Assembly (NCBI GenBank): GCA_029007845.1
Contig: JAQXIP010000104.1
Span: 1-64,000, forward strand
DNA from: Clostridiales bacterium
GTDB taxonomy: Bacteria > Bacillota > Clostridia > Lachnospirales > Lachnospiraceae
Length of the DNA: 64,000 nt
Direction of reading: 5' to 3'
Shown here: positions 7,641-16,340 of the stretch, piece after piece
Layout of the letters: each line of letters starts with the position of its first letter
Numbering within the stretch: the stretch's first letter is position 1
The notes under the pieces: model-generated
Database searches by the model: none
The model's input: only the letters and a program-made list of their open reading frames with translations
Told to the model about the DNA's origin: nothing
Program-made: the position numbers and the translations under genes

Positions 7641-7778
7641 TTTTTTCGTTTTATGTTGATGTCCGCAAGCGCACATCACCATAAAACTCATTATATCACG
7701 TCGACTGCGTCGCCGTGCTTTTTTTCGTCTTATGGTGATGTTCGCGAGCGCACATCACCGCAAAACTCATTATATCAT
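7641..7778. repeat. Two tandem imperfect repeats of about 59 bp (period about 79 bp), each with a hairpin
   Basis: Two near-identical units (7641-7699 and 7719-7778) start with a T-run followed by CGTYTTATG, contain the inverted repeat GTGATGTTCGCGAGCGCACATCAC and end CAAAACTCATTATATCA. Unit 1 has a changed stem (TTGATGTCCGCAAGCGCACATCA). They lie between the flippase gene and uppP, immediately upstream of the flippase ribosome site. The T-run precedes rather than follows the hairpin on the + strand, so these are not ordinary terminators. Nothing else is seen up to 7930. Confidence 0.7.
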
Positions 7779-7943
7779 ATTGTGGGTGGAAAGTGGGTGG
7801 AAAATGTGTTACAGACCGATGCATTTTTGTATTGCATGATGGCTCTAAAAGAGGTAGGATAAATGATAAGTGGCTGCTATGTGCAGTCTGATAAGAATAA
7901 GAAGTATAAGATATCAAAATAAAAACATGAAAAGGGAGAGCTT

Positions 7944-8795
7944 ATGGAAACATTTTTATTCTGGCTGAAATCAATGATACTTGGAATTGTGGAAGGAATT
8001 ACCGAATTTTTACCGGTGTCTTCTACAGGACACTTAATTATCTTCGAGAATCTGCTTCGGTTTAGCGGGGATGAAGGATATGTGGAAATGTACAGTTATG
8101 TCATACAGCTTGGTGCAATTCTTGCGGTTATTATTCTGTTCCGGGAAAAAATATGGGAAACGATTATTCATCTGTTCCCAACTAAGAACAATGAAGTGAC
8201 TTATGAAAACTCCGGTTTCCGGTTCTGGCTGATGATTGTAATTGCCTGTATACCGGGTACCATTGCGGAATTTACAGTGGGTGATGCAATTGAAACCTAT
8301 CTGTTTAATCCATATTCTGTTGCGGGGGCGCTGGTACTTGGTGCGGTTCTGTTAATTATGCTGGAACAGAAATACTCAAAAAAGAATGGAAAGAAACTGA
8401 ATCTTATTGTTACGGTGAAGCAGGCATTGATCGTTGGATGCTTTCAATGTCTGGCGGTAATTCCGGGAATGTCCCGTTCTGCGTCTACGATCATGGGCGG
8501 TTGGGTTGCCGGTCTTTCCACTGTATCCGCTGCAGAGTTTTCGTTTTTCCTGGCAATCCCGGTTATGTTTGGAATGAGCTTTCTGAAGCTGGTTTCTTAT
8601 GGTGGCTTCGGTGCTATGACCGGGGCAGAATTAGGCGCACTGATCGTAGGTTTTGTTGTATCTTTCCTGGTGGCACTTGTTGTTGTAAAGTCTTTTATCA
8701 CTTATCTGAAGAAAAAACCAATGAAAGTATTTGCCTATTACCGGGTGATTTTTGCAGTAGTAGTTGTGATTGCCGGAATCGCCGGTCTGTTCTAA
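7944..8795 (+). CDS. uppP: Undecaprenyl-diphosphatase UppP (BacA)
   Basis: This membrane enzyme dephosphorylates undecaprenyl diphosphate to the monophosphate, recycling the carrier lipid for peptidoglycan and other envelope glycans, and it can confer bacitracin tolerance. It is 283 aa, with the two BacA signatures GIVEGITEFLPVSSTGHL (about 14-31) and PGMSRSASTIMGGW (about 174-187) and about eight membrane segments. The ATG is preceded by AAAAGGGAGAG. It is transcribed alone, with lepB convergent downstream. The DUF368 protein at 32895 may act in the same lipid cycle. Confidence 0.97.
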   Translation: METFLFWLKSMILGIVEGITEFLPVSSTGHLIIFENLLRFSGDEGYVEMYSYVIQLGAILAVIILFREKIWETIIHLFPTKNNEVTYENSGFRFWLMIVIACIPGTIAEFTVGDAIETYLFNPYSVAGALVLGAVLLIMLEQKYSKKNGKKLNLIVTVKQALIVGCFQCLAVIPGMSRSASTIMGGWVAGLSTVSAAEFSFFLAIPVMFGMSFLKLVSYGGFGAMTGAELGALIVGFVVSFLVALVVVKSFITYLKKKPMKVFAYYRVIFAVVVVIAGIAGLF

Positions 8796-8846
8796 GAAAA
8801 CAGGAATTTTTCGCCAGTATGCAGGAAAACCGGACCATGCTTCTGC

Positions 8847-9443
8847 TTAGAAGGTAGAAAAGGAATCAAACGGGTAGATTCGTAGAACTACTTTTCCAAG
8901 AATGTTTTCCTTCGGAATGCAGCCTACTTCTTCATAGCGGCTGTCCCAGCTTTCTTCGTCTTTCCGGTTATCTCCCATTACGAAGTAACAGCCTTCCGGA
9001 ACCGTGTATGGTTCATTGGCAACTCCGGAAATATCAATCAGTGCATTCCCATAGACATCTTCGGTTAACTCTTTTCCATCAATAAAGACGGTTCCGTCTA
9101 TAATCTGAATGGTTTCGCCGGGAAGGGCAATCACCCGTTTTACCCATTCTTCTCCTGTGGCGGGACTGATGAATATAATCATGTCAAACCGTTTCGGATC
9201 CCCAAAATAATAGCTTACCCGTTCCCGAATCAGCCAATCCTGATTGTTCAGGGTGTTTTCCATGGATTCGCCGTTCACAATATTTCTGGCAAACACATAT
9301 TTCGGGATAACAACTAGTCCGAGTACAAGGATCAATCCATAGATGACAAGTTCTTTCGCAATCCGGATAAATCGTTTCTTTTTGCTGCCTGCCTGAGGCG
9401 TTGTCTCATCCGCTGAGGGCTGGTTTTCTAATTGTTCTTCCAT
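8847..9443 (-). CDS. lepB: Signal peptidase I
   Basis: Type I signal peptidase, a membrane serine protease that cleaves signal peptides from exported proteins. The track ORF opens at 9551, but ATG 9443 has AAAGGAG eight bases upstream and gives 198 aa. A short cytoplasmic N terminus precedes one membrane anchor (about 32-52). The catalytic Ser lies in NGESMENTL (S60) and the general-base Lys in WVKRVIALPGE (K102). The conserved GDNRKDEESWDSR box is also present. It runs convergent to uppP. Confidence 0.96.
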   Translation of the reverse strand: MEEQLENQPSADETTPQAGSKKKRFIRIAKELVIYGLILVLGLVVIPKYVFARNIVNGESMENTLNNQDWLIRERVSYYFGDPKRFDMIIFISPATGEEWVKRVIALPGETIQIIDGTVFIDGKELTEDVYGNALIDISGVANEPYTVPEGCYFVMGDNRKDEESWDSRYEEVGCIPKENILGKVVLRIYPFDSFSTF

Positions 9444-9533
9444 ATGAAGACTCCTTTCAGAAGGTAAATCAATCATTTCTCTCTGCTGAATTGTATCATA
9501 TAGAAGGAAAAAAAGAAAGTTATTTAAAGCAAA

Positions 9534-9562
9534 TGGACAAACGAAGCGCATCGTGGTACACT
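9534..9562 (+). promoter_or_regulatory. Probable promoter of the hisS-ackA run
   Basis: TGGACA and TACACT are 17 bases apart. Transcription would start near 9569, about ten bases before a remnant terminus of the palindromic element. No T-box-like leader fits in the roughly 70 remaining bases. Confidence 0.4.
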
Positions 9563-9579
9563 ACAATAAGATAAGTTTC

Positions 9580-9602
9580 AAACTTTGCACATGCAAATCG
9601 GA
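9580..9602 (+). repeat. Remnant left terminus of the giant palindromic element
   Basis: AAACTTTGCACATGCAAATC and then GGACGG match the left end of palindrome copy 2 (AAACTTCGCACATGTGAATC, then AGGCGG) with few changes. The core and right arm are absent. It lies in the presumed 5' leader of the hisS-like gene. Confidence 0.5.
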
Positions 9603-9641
9603 CGGAACACAGACAACATAATTCAGATTGGAGAGAATGAG

Positions 9642-10877
9642 ATGAAAGCAACACCAGTGAAGGGCACCAATGATTATCTGCCAAAGGAAGTCCGTATCCG
9701 GGATTATCTTCAGGAGGTAATATTAAAGACCTATCAGGAAGGCGGGTTTGAGCGGATTACAACCCCTATTCTGGAAGATATGGAGAACCTGGATAAAAGC
9801 GATGGCGGTGAGAACCTGGGGCTGATTTTTAAGATATTAAAACGGGGCGATAAGCTTACAAAGGCTCTGGATCAGAACCAGTATGACCAGCTGTCAGATA
9901 TCGGGCTTCGGTATGACCTGACTCTTCCGCTGAGCCGTTATTATGCCAATAACCGTGCAAAATTAGTTTTGCCGTTTAAATGTATCCAGATGGACCGGGT
10001 ATACCGGGCAGAGCGTCCGCAGAAAGGCCGTCTCCGGGAATTCATGCAGTGCGACATTGACATTGTAGGTACTTCCTCACCGGATGCAGAAGTTGAGTTA
10101 ATACACACGACAACAAAAGCACTGATGGCTTTGGGGTTAAAAGATTTCACGGTGAAGATTAACGACCGCAGAATTCTTCGCGGTATATTGTCTGGCGCCG
10201 GATTCCAGGAAGACGAACAGGACAGTGTCTGCATTGTATTTGATAAACTCGACAAGATCGGGGCAGAAGGTGTGGCAAAGGAGCTTCTTGAAAAAGGATT
10301 CGACAAAGAACCGGTGGACAACCTGATAAAGCTTCTTGATAAGGAAGAAATTACCCTTGATACAGTGGAAACCCTTTGCGGGGACAACCCGGGGATTGCA
10401 AATCTCCGTTATATTATGGATGCCGTGGAGAAGATTTCTTCTGGTGCTTACCAGGTCGTGTATGAGATGTCTCTTGTTCGTGGCCAGGGTTATTATACCG
10501 GAACGGTATTTGAAGTGGAAGCGAAAGGATTCCGGGGAGCCATCGCAGGCGGCGGACGATATGATAACCTGATTGGAAAATTTACAAAAGAGGATATTCC
10601 GGCGGTTGGCTTTTCCATTGGATTTGAGCGGCTGTTTGGAATTCTGATGGAACAGGACTATCAGATTCCGGAGGAGAAAAAAAGAGTGGCACTGCTTTAT
10701 GGAAGCGGGGAATTCCTCGATGCCATGAGTATGGCCGACAAGCTTCGGAATGACTATCAGGTGGCACTGTTTGAAAAACCAAAGAAAGTTGGAAAATATC
10801 TGGATAAATTAAAAGAACAGGGCTATGCTTATTTTTATATAATGAACCAGTCAGAAAAACTGAATGCGCTTGATTAA
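9642..10877 (+). CDS. hisS: Histidyl-tRNA synthetase (short C-terminal domain)
   Basis: This is a class II histidyl-tRNA synthetase-like protein of 411 aa. ATG 9642 is chosen over 9585 because GGAGAG lies six bases upstream and the protein then begins with the family start MKATPVKGTNDYLP. Motif 2 is intact (YRAERPQKGRLREFMQ), as are a histidine-binding motif LVRGQGYYTGTVFE (usual RGLDYYTG) and the motif 3 region (GGGRYDNL, GFSIGFERL). Retention of the motif 2 arginines and the RG of the histidine loop argues against a catalytically dead HisZ. The anticodon-binding domain is only about 65 residues and stops near NQSEKLNALD, shorter than usual. Some Firmicutes carry a second HisRS of this kind. 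Confidence 0.82.
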   Translation: MKATPVKGTNDYLPKEVRIRDYLQEVILKTYQEGGFERITTPILEDMENLDKSDGGENLGLIFKILKRGDKLTKALDQNQYDQLSDIGLRYDLTLPLSRYYANNRAKLVLPFKCIQMDRVYRAERPQKGRLREFMQCDIDIVGTSSPDAEVELIHTTTKALMALGLKDFTVKINDRRILRGILSGAGFQEDEQDSVCIVFDKLDKIGAEGVAKELLEKGFDKEPVDNLIKLLDKEEITLDTVETLCGDNPGIANLRYIMDAVEKISSGAYQVVYEMSLVRGQGYYTGTVFEVEAKGFRGAIAGGGRYDNLIGKFTKEDIPAVGFSIGFERLFGILMEQDYQIPEEKKRVALLYGSGEFLDAMSMADKLRNDYQVALFEKPKKVGKYLDKLKEQGYAYFYIMNQSEKLNALD

Positions 10878-10926
10878 TGTCTGGCATTCGATTTTTTAAA
10901 TATTTCGCATAATGGAGGAAAAACAA

Positions 10927-12126
10927 ATGAATATCTTAGTCATCAATTGTGGCAGCTCGTCATTAAAGTACCAGCTCATTGACAGCGAGTCGGAAGCGGT
11001 ACTTGCAAAAGGAGTTTGTGAGCGGATCGGAATGGAAGGAAGCCTTCTTACGCATGAAAAACAGGGAGAAGACAAAGTAAAAACCCCGATTGACATGCCA
11101 AATCACACGGTTGCTGTAAAAGTGGTTCTTGATAAGCTTACAGACAAAGAAGAAGGCGTGATTGCCTCTCTGGATGAGATTGGCGCAGTGGGACACCGGA
11201 TTGTACATGGCGGAGAAAAATTCTCCAGCGCTACGCTGTTAAATGATGAGGTATTAAAAGCGGTAGAGGAATGCAATGATCTGGCACCATTACATAACCC
11301 GGCAAACCTGATTGGAATTAATTCCTGCAAAGAGTTGATGCCGGATGTGCCGATGGTAGGTGTATTTGATACGGCATTCCATCAGACAATGCCGAAAAAA
11401 GCTTACATGTATGGACTTCCTTACGAATATTATGAGAAATATAAAGTAAGACGCTACGGCTTCCATGGAACCAGCCATGACTATGTATCCCACCGGGCAG
11501 CAAAGATTCTTGGAAAGAACATCGAAGACCTCCGGATTATCGTATGCCATCTTGGGAATGGAGCCAGCATTTCAGCGGTAAAATATGGAAAGTGCATCGA
11601 TACATCCATGGGACTTACCCCTCTCGAAGGCCTTATTATGGGTACCCGTTCCGGTGATCTTGACCCTGCCATCCTTAATTTTATTGCTCAGAAGGAACAT
11701 CTTTCTCTGGAAGAAATGATGGATGTATTAAATAAAAAATCCGGTGTGCTTGGACTATCCGATGGCTTGTCCAGCGATTTCCGTGATCTGGCACAGGCTT
11801 CCGAGGAGGGAAATGAAAAGGCAAAGACCGCACTGGATGCATATGCTTACCGGGTAGGAAAATATATTGGCGCTTATACGGCAGCAATGGGCGGTGTTGA
11901 TGTGATTGCCCTCACGGCAGGAGCTGGTGAGAATAATGCCTGCGTCCGTTCTTTAATCGGAGAATATATTGGTTATCTTGGAACGAATATTGATCCGGAG
12001 AAAAATAAAATCCGGGGAGAGGAAATCATTCTTTCTGATCCGGATGCGAAAGTAGTTACGATGGTAGTTCCAACGAATGAAGAATTATCCATTGCAAGAC
12101 AGACCGTTGCACTGGTTGAAAAATAA
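10927..12126 (+). CDS. ackA: Acetate kinase
   Basis: Acetate kinase interconverts acetyl phosphate plus ADP with acetate plus ATP, the ATP-yielding end of acetate fermentation. It is 399 aa from ATG 10927, with GGAGG nine bases upstream; the track start at 10912 is too early. Signatures are VINCGSSSLKY at the N terminus, VGHRIVHGG, VFDTAFHQTMP, RYGFHGTSHDYV and a GTRSGDLDP stretch. A phosphotransacetylase gene is not adjacent. The upstream gene is hisS-like and the downstream gene is the IMP cyclohydrolase, 21 bases away. Confidence 0.98.
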   Translation: MNILVINCGSSSLKYQLIDSESEAVLAKGVCERIGMEGSLLTHEKQGEDKVKTPIDMPNHTVAVKVVLDKLTDKEEGVIASLDEIGAVGHRIVHGGEKFSSATLLNDEVLKAVEECNDLAPLHNPANLIGINSCKELMPDVPMVGVFDTAFHQTMPKKAYMYGLPYEYYEKYKVRRYGFHGTSHDYVSHRAAKILGKNIEDLRIIVCHLGNGASISAVKYGKCIDTSMGLTPLEGLIMGTRSGDLDPAILNFIAQKEHLSLEEMMDVLNKKSGVLGLSDGLSSDFRDLAQASEEGNEKAKTALDAYAYRVGKYIGAYTAAMGGVDVIALTAGAGENNACVRSLIGEYIGYLGTNIDPEKNKIRGEEIILSDPDAKVVTMVVPTNEELSIARQTVALVEK

Positions 12127-12147
12127 CAAGCAAAGGAGAGAGAGCAG

Positions 12148-12861
12148 ATGAAAAAATTATCTTTAGAACAAGAGTTAACGAGTAATTCCTATCCTGGCAG
12201 AGGTATTGTAATCGGCCGATCCGAAGATGGAAAGCATGCTGTAACCGCATATTTTATCATGGGACGCAGTGAGAATTCCAGAAACCGGGTATTTGTAGAA
12301 GATGGAGAAGGAATCCGTACACAGGCCTTTGACCCATCCAAGCTTACCGATCCAAGCCTGATTATCTATGCACCGGTGCGTGTCCTTGGTAATAAGACTA
12401 TCGTAACAAACGGTGACCAGACGGATACGATCTATGAATTGATGGACAAGCAGCAGACATTTGAGCAGGCACTGCGCACAAGGGAATTTGAGCCGGATGC
12501 ACCAAATTATACACCAAGGATCTCTGGTATCCTTCATGTGGAAAATGGAGCGTATAATTATGCTATGTCCATTTTAAAAAGCAATAATGGGAACCCGGAT
12601 TCCTGCAATCGTTATACATTTGCATACAGCAATGTACCAGCCGGTGAAGGACATTTTATCCATACTTATATGGGAGATGGCAATCCTCTGCCAAGCTTTG
12701 AAGGCGAGCCGAAATTAGTAGGGATTCCAAATGACATTGATGCATTTACCGATCTGATCTGGAACAGCCTCAATGATGATAATAAGGTTTCCCTTTTTGT
12801 ACGCTACATTAATATCGAAGATGGCACCTATGAAAGCCGGATTGTGAACAAGAATCAATAA
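12148..12861 (+). CDS. IMP cyclohydrolase, PurO-like stand-alone type
   Basis: This protein of 237 aa belongs to the IMP cyclohydrolase family that resembles archaeal PurO rather than the methylglyoxal-synthase-like domain of PurH. It would close the ring of FAICAR to give IMP, the last step of purine synthesis. Recognisable stretches are NSYPGRGIVIGRSEDG near the start and VTAYFIMGRSENSRNR, typical of the family. AAAGGAG precedes the ATG. The next gene encodes a stand-alone AICAR formyltransferase domain, so the two together replace bifunctional PurH. I assign the family from motif memory, without a search. Confidence 0.85.
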   Translation: MKKLSLEQELTSNSYPGRGIVIGRSEDGKHAVTAYFIMGRSENSRNRVFVEDGEGIRTQAFDPSKLTDPSLIIYAPVRVLGNKTIVTNGDQTDTIYELMDKQQTFEQALRTREFEPDAPNYTPRISGILHVENGAYNYAMSILKSNNGNPDSCNRYTFAYSNVPAGEGHFIHTYMGDGNPLPSFEGEPKLVGIPNDIDAFTDLIWNSLNDDNKVSLFVRYINIEDGTYESRIVNKNQ

Positions 12862-12888
12862 TGACAGAAGAAAGGAATCGTTGAACAA

Positions 12889-14064
12889 ATGAAAGAATTA
12901 GAATTGAAATACGGTTGTAACCCGAATCAGAAACCTTCCCGGATCTATATGGAGGAAGGAGAACTGCCAATTAAAGTGCTGAATGGAAGACCGGGATATA
13001 TCAACTTTATGGATGCGTTTAATGGCTGGCAGCTTGTCAGGGAGTTAAAGAAGGCCACTGGCCTTCCGGCAGCAACTTCTTTCAAACATGTGTCTCCGGC
13101 AGGTGCTGCAGTGGGAACCCCATTAAGTGATACATTAAAGAAAATCTACTGGGTTGATGATCTGGGTGAGCTCTCACCATTGGCATGTGCTTATGCAAGA
13201 GCCAGAGGTGCAGACCGGATGTCTTCTTATGGGGATTTTATCGCATTATCAGATGTAGTGGATGTGCCTACCGCAAAAATGATTCAGCGGGAAGTGTCCG
13301 ATGGCGTGATTGCTCCGGGATATGAGCCGGAAGCCCTTGAGATCTTAAAGAGCAAACGGAAGGGAACCTATAACATTATTGAGATTGATCCTTCCTATGA
13401 ACCTGCACCGGTTGAGAGAAGAAATATTTTTGGCATTACGTTTGAGCAGGGTAGAAATGAATTAAAGATTGACGATGAACTGTTTGCCAATGTGGTAACA
13501 GAGAACAAAAACCTGCCAGAACAGGCGAAGAGAGATCTGGCAATTTCCATGATTACGTTAAAATATACCCAGTCCAATTCGGTGTGCTATGTAAAGGATG
13601 GACAGGCAATTGGAATTGGTGCCGGACAGCAGTCCAGAATCCACTGTACCCGTCTTGCCGGACAAAAAGCAGATAACTGGTGGCTCAGACAGTCCCCGCA
13701 GGTAATGGGACTTCAGTTTGTGGATTCCATCCGTCGGGCTGACCGGGATAATGCCATTGACCTGTATATCGGGGAAGATTACATGGACGTACTGGCAGAC
13801 GGTGCATGGGAGAGCATTTTTAAAGTAAAACCAGAGGTGTTTACAAAAGAGGAAAAACGTGCATGGCTTGATAAGAACACGGAAGTGTCTCTTGGCTCGG
13901 ATGCATTCTTCCCATTTGGGGATAATATTGAGCGGGCTCATAAGAGTGGTGTGCAGTATATTGCACAGCCAGGTGGTTCCATCCGTGATGACAATGTTAT
14001 TGAAACCTGCAACAAGTACAACATGGCAATGGCGTTCACAGGAATCCGCCTGTTCCATCATTAA
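12889..14064 (+). CDS. purH: Stand-alone AICAR transformylase (PurH C-terminal domain type)
   Basis: This is phosphoribosylaminoimidazolecarboxamide formyltransferase, which transfers a formyl group from 10-formyl-THF to AICAR. It has 391 aa and starts directly in the AICARFT fold (LKYGCNPNQKPSRIY, then ATSFKHVSPAGAA with the catalytic Lys-His pair). It ends with GSDAFFPFGDNIERAHKSG and the GGSIRDD box. There is no IMP cyclohydrolase domain, and PurH is normally about 510-530 aa. The missing activity is supplied by the PurO-like gene 27 bases upstream. A GAAAGGAATCG site precedes the ATG. Confidence 0.95.
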   Translation: MKELELKYGCNPNQKPSRIYMEEGELPIKVLNGRPGYINFMDAFNGWQLVRELKKATGLPAATSFKHVSPAGAAVGTPLSDTLKKIYWVDDLGELSPLACAYARARGADRMSSYGDFIALSDVVDVPTAKMIQREVSDGVIAPGYEPEALEILKSKRKGTYNIIEIDPSYEPAPVERRNIFGITFEQGRNELKIDDELFANVVTENKNLPEQAKRDLAISMITLKYTQSNSVCYVKDGQAIGIGAGQQSRIHCTRLAGQKADNWWLRQSPQVMGLQFVDSIRRADRDNAIDLYIGEDYMDVLADGAWESIFKVKPEVFTKEEKRAWLDKNTEVSLGSDAFFPFGDNIERAHKSGVQYIAQPGGSIRDDNVIETCNKYNMAMAFTGIRLFHH

Positions 14065-14085
14065 TTATTTCAGGAGGACATCAGG

Positions 14086-15672
14086 TTGTCTCAGTTAGAA
14101 CAGGAAATTAAAAAAAGAAGAACATTTGCGATTATTTCCCATCCGGATGCCGGCAAAACCACATTGACAGAAAAATTTCTTTTATACGGAGGTGCGATTA
14201 ATCTTGCAGGTTCCGTAAAAGGAAGGAAAGCGGCAAAACATGCGGTATCAGACTGGATGGAGATTGAAAAAGAAAGAGGAATTTCCGTCACCTCATCCGT
14301 GATGCAGTTTAACTATCAGGGATATTGTATCAATATTCTGGACACGCCGGGACATCAGGACTTTTCTGAGGATACGTACCGGACGTTGATGGCTGCCGAT
14401 TCGGCAGTCATGGTCATCGACGGATCAAAAGGTGTGGAGGCACAGACTATAAAATTATTTAAGGTCTGTGTCATGCGTGGAATTCCGATCTTTACCTTTA
14501 TCAATAAAATGGACCGGGAAGCCAATGATCCATTTGAACTGATTGATGAGATTGAAAATGTGCTTGGAATCCGCACTTGTCCGGTTAACTGGCCAATCGG
14601 TTCCGGCAAAAACTTTAAAGGGGTCTATGACCGCCAGACAAAGACGATTTCCCGCTTTTTTGCAGGGGATAACGGACATAAGGTGGCCACGGAAGACGTA
14701 GAGCTTGGCTCAAAGAAGCTGGATGAACTTATCGGCGAGGTGAACCACCAGAAGCTTCTCGAAGAAATTGAACTGTTAGACGGAGCAGCTGATGAGTATG
14801 ACCTGGAGCGGATTCAGGCAGGTAAGCTTTCACCGGTGTTTTTTGGTTCAGCGCTTACTAATTTTGGTGTGGAAACCTTTTTACAGCATTTTCTTGATAT
14901 GACTACGACACCCCTTCCAAGAAAATCTGACGAAGGGGAGATTAGTCCGTTTTCCGAAGATTTTTCCGCATTTGTCTTTAAAATACAGGCGAATATGAAT
15001 AAAGCCCACCGGGACCGCATTGCGTTTATGCGGATCTGTTCTGGAAAATTCGACGCGGGAATGGAAGTCTATCATGTACAGGGCGGGAAAAAGATCCGCC
15101 TGACCCAGCCGCAGCAGATGATGGCAGATGAGCGGCATCATGTGACCGAAGCCTATGCAGGGGACATTATTGGCGTATTTGACCCGGGAATCTTCTCCAT
15201 TGGCGATACCCTTTGTACGTCAAATCACAAATTTCAATATGAAGGAATTCCTACCTTTGCACCAGAGCATTTTGCAAAAGTGCGACAGGTGGATACGATG
15301 AAACGGAAACAGTTTATCAAAGGAATTGAGCAGATTGCCCAGGAAGGTGCGATCCAGATTTTCCAGGAGTATAATACCGGTATGGAGGAGATTATTGTGG
15401 GGGTAGTTGGCGTCCTCCAATTTGATGTGTTAAAGTTCCGGCTGGAAAATGAATACAATGTAGAGATCCGCCTGGAGCCGCTGCCATATGAGCATATCCG
15501 CTGGATTACGAACAAAGAGGTCGATGTGGCATCGTTAAGTGTCACTTCCGATACAAAGAAAATAAAAGATTTAAAAGGTAATCCGTTACTGATTTTCGCT
15601 CATCCATGGAGTATTAAAACCGTTGAGGAGCGTAATGAAGGATTACAGCTTAGTGAATTTGGCACAAATTAG
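14086..15672 (+). CDS. prfC: Peptide chain release factor 3
   Basis: RF3 is a translational GTPase that removes RF1/RF2 from the ribosome after peptide release. The 528 aa start at TTG 14086, with an AGGAGGAC site 6-7 bases upstream. G motifs are clear: ISHPDAGKTTLTEK (P loop), DTPGHQDFSEDTYR (G3) and FINKMDRE (G4). The RF3-specific run VKGRKAAKHAVSDWMEIEKERGISVTSS follows the P loop. Domain II and III regions are complete, up to EERNEGLQLSEFG. It is 22 bases after the purine gene and 15 before the next gene, so it is probably in the same transcript. Confidence 0.97.
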   Translation: MSQLEQEIKKRRTFAIISHPDAGKTTLTEKFLLYGGAINLAGSVKGRKAAKHAVSDWMEIEKERGISVTSSVMQFNYQGYCINILDTPGHQDFSEDTYRTLMAADSAVMVIDGSKGVEAQTIKLFKVCVMRGIPIFTFINKMDREANDPFELIDEIENVLGIRTCPVNWPIGSGKNFKGVYDRQTKTISRFFAGDNGHKVATEDVELGSKKLDELIGEVNHQKLLEEIELLDGAADEYDLERIQAGKLSPVFFGSALTNFGVETFLQHFLDMTTTPLPRKSDEGEISPFSEDFSAFVFKIQANMNKAHRDRIAFMRICSGKFDAGMEVYHVQGGKKIRLTQPQQMMADERHHVTEAYAGDIIGVFDPGIFSIGDTLCTSNHKFQYEGIPTFAPEHFAKVRQVDTMKRKQFIKGIEQIAQEGAIQIFQEYNTGMEEIIVGVVGVLQFDVLKFRLENEYNVEIRLEPLPYEHIRWITNKEVDVASLSVTSDTKKIKDLKGNPLLIFAHPWSIKTVEERNEGLQLSEFGTN

Positions 15673-15686
15673 AAGGAGATGGTAGT

Positions 15687-16298
15687 ATGCAGAAAGTAAT
15701 TACAATCAGCAGACAGTATGGCAGTGGTGGACGTGAGATCGGACAGAAGCTGGCAGAAAGGCTTGGGGTACCTTTTTATGACAATGAGCTGATTACCCGT
15801 GCAGCCAGGGAAAGCGGTTTTGCAGAAAGCGCATTTGAGACCGCAGAAGACAAGGCCACTAACAGCCTTTTGTATTCCATTGCCATGGGGGTAAGTGCAT
15901 ACGGAAGCCATGATTTTTCCGGCGCAAGCCTGTCCATCGGCGATCGTATTTTTCTGGCTCAGTCCGATGTGATCCGGAAAGTTGCAGATGAAGGTCCTTG
16001 TGTCATTGTGGGACGCTGCGCCGATTATGTCTTAAAGGAGCGGGAGAATGTGATCAATCTGTTTATCCGGGCAGGACTGGATTTCCGGATTAAACGTGCG
16101 GTTGAAGAGTACCAGATACCGGTTGCAAAAGCAGGTGAAACGGTGCAGAAAAATGACAAGAGAAGGGCAAACTATTATAATTACCATACCTGTGAAAAAT
16201 GGGATAATCTGAATAATTATGATTTCGTCATCCGCAGTGACATTGCCGGAATTGACCAGAGTGTGAAAACAATTCTGACTTTTTTAGGCGAAATCTGA
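15687..16298 (+). CDS. Cytidylate kinase-like family protein
   Basis: This P-loop kinase of 203 aa has the features of the cytidylate kinase-like family (AAK_33 type). It starts VITISRQYGSGGREIGQKLAERLGVPFYD, containing the nucleotide-binding loop GSGGREIG. It has an IVGRCADYVL box typical of these proteins and an Arg-rich lid (KNDKRRANYYNYHT). Many Clostridia carry such proteins beside true Cmk. The substrate is unproven and could be a nucleotide monophosphate. AAGGAG precedes the ATG and it is 14 bases after prfC. Confidence 0.85.
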   Translation: MQKVITISRQYGSGGREIGQKLAERLGVPFYDNELITRAARESGFAESAFETAEDKATNSLLYSIAMGVSAYGSHDFSGASLSIGDRIFLAQSDVIRKVADEGPCVIVGRCADYVLKERENVINLFIRAGLDFRIKRAVEEYQIPVAKAGETVQKNDKRRANYYNYHTCEKWDNLNNYDFVIRSDIAGIDQSVKTILTFLGEI

Positions 16299-16340
16299 TT
16301 TTTGGGTGAAATCTGAATGGAAGGAAAGGACTTATAGATC

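Noticed and set aside
9540-9642. T-box riboswitch in front of hisS, and a T-box for gltX
   Set aside because: The spaces are too short and no AGGGUGGNACCGCG-type sequence is present.
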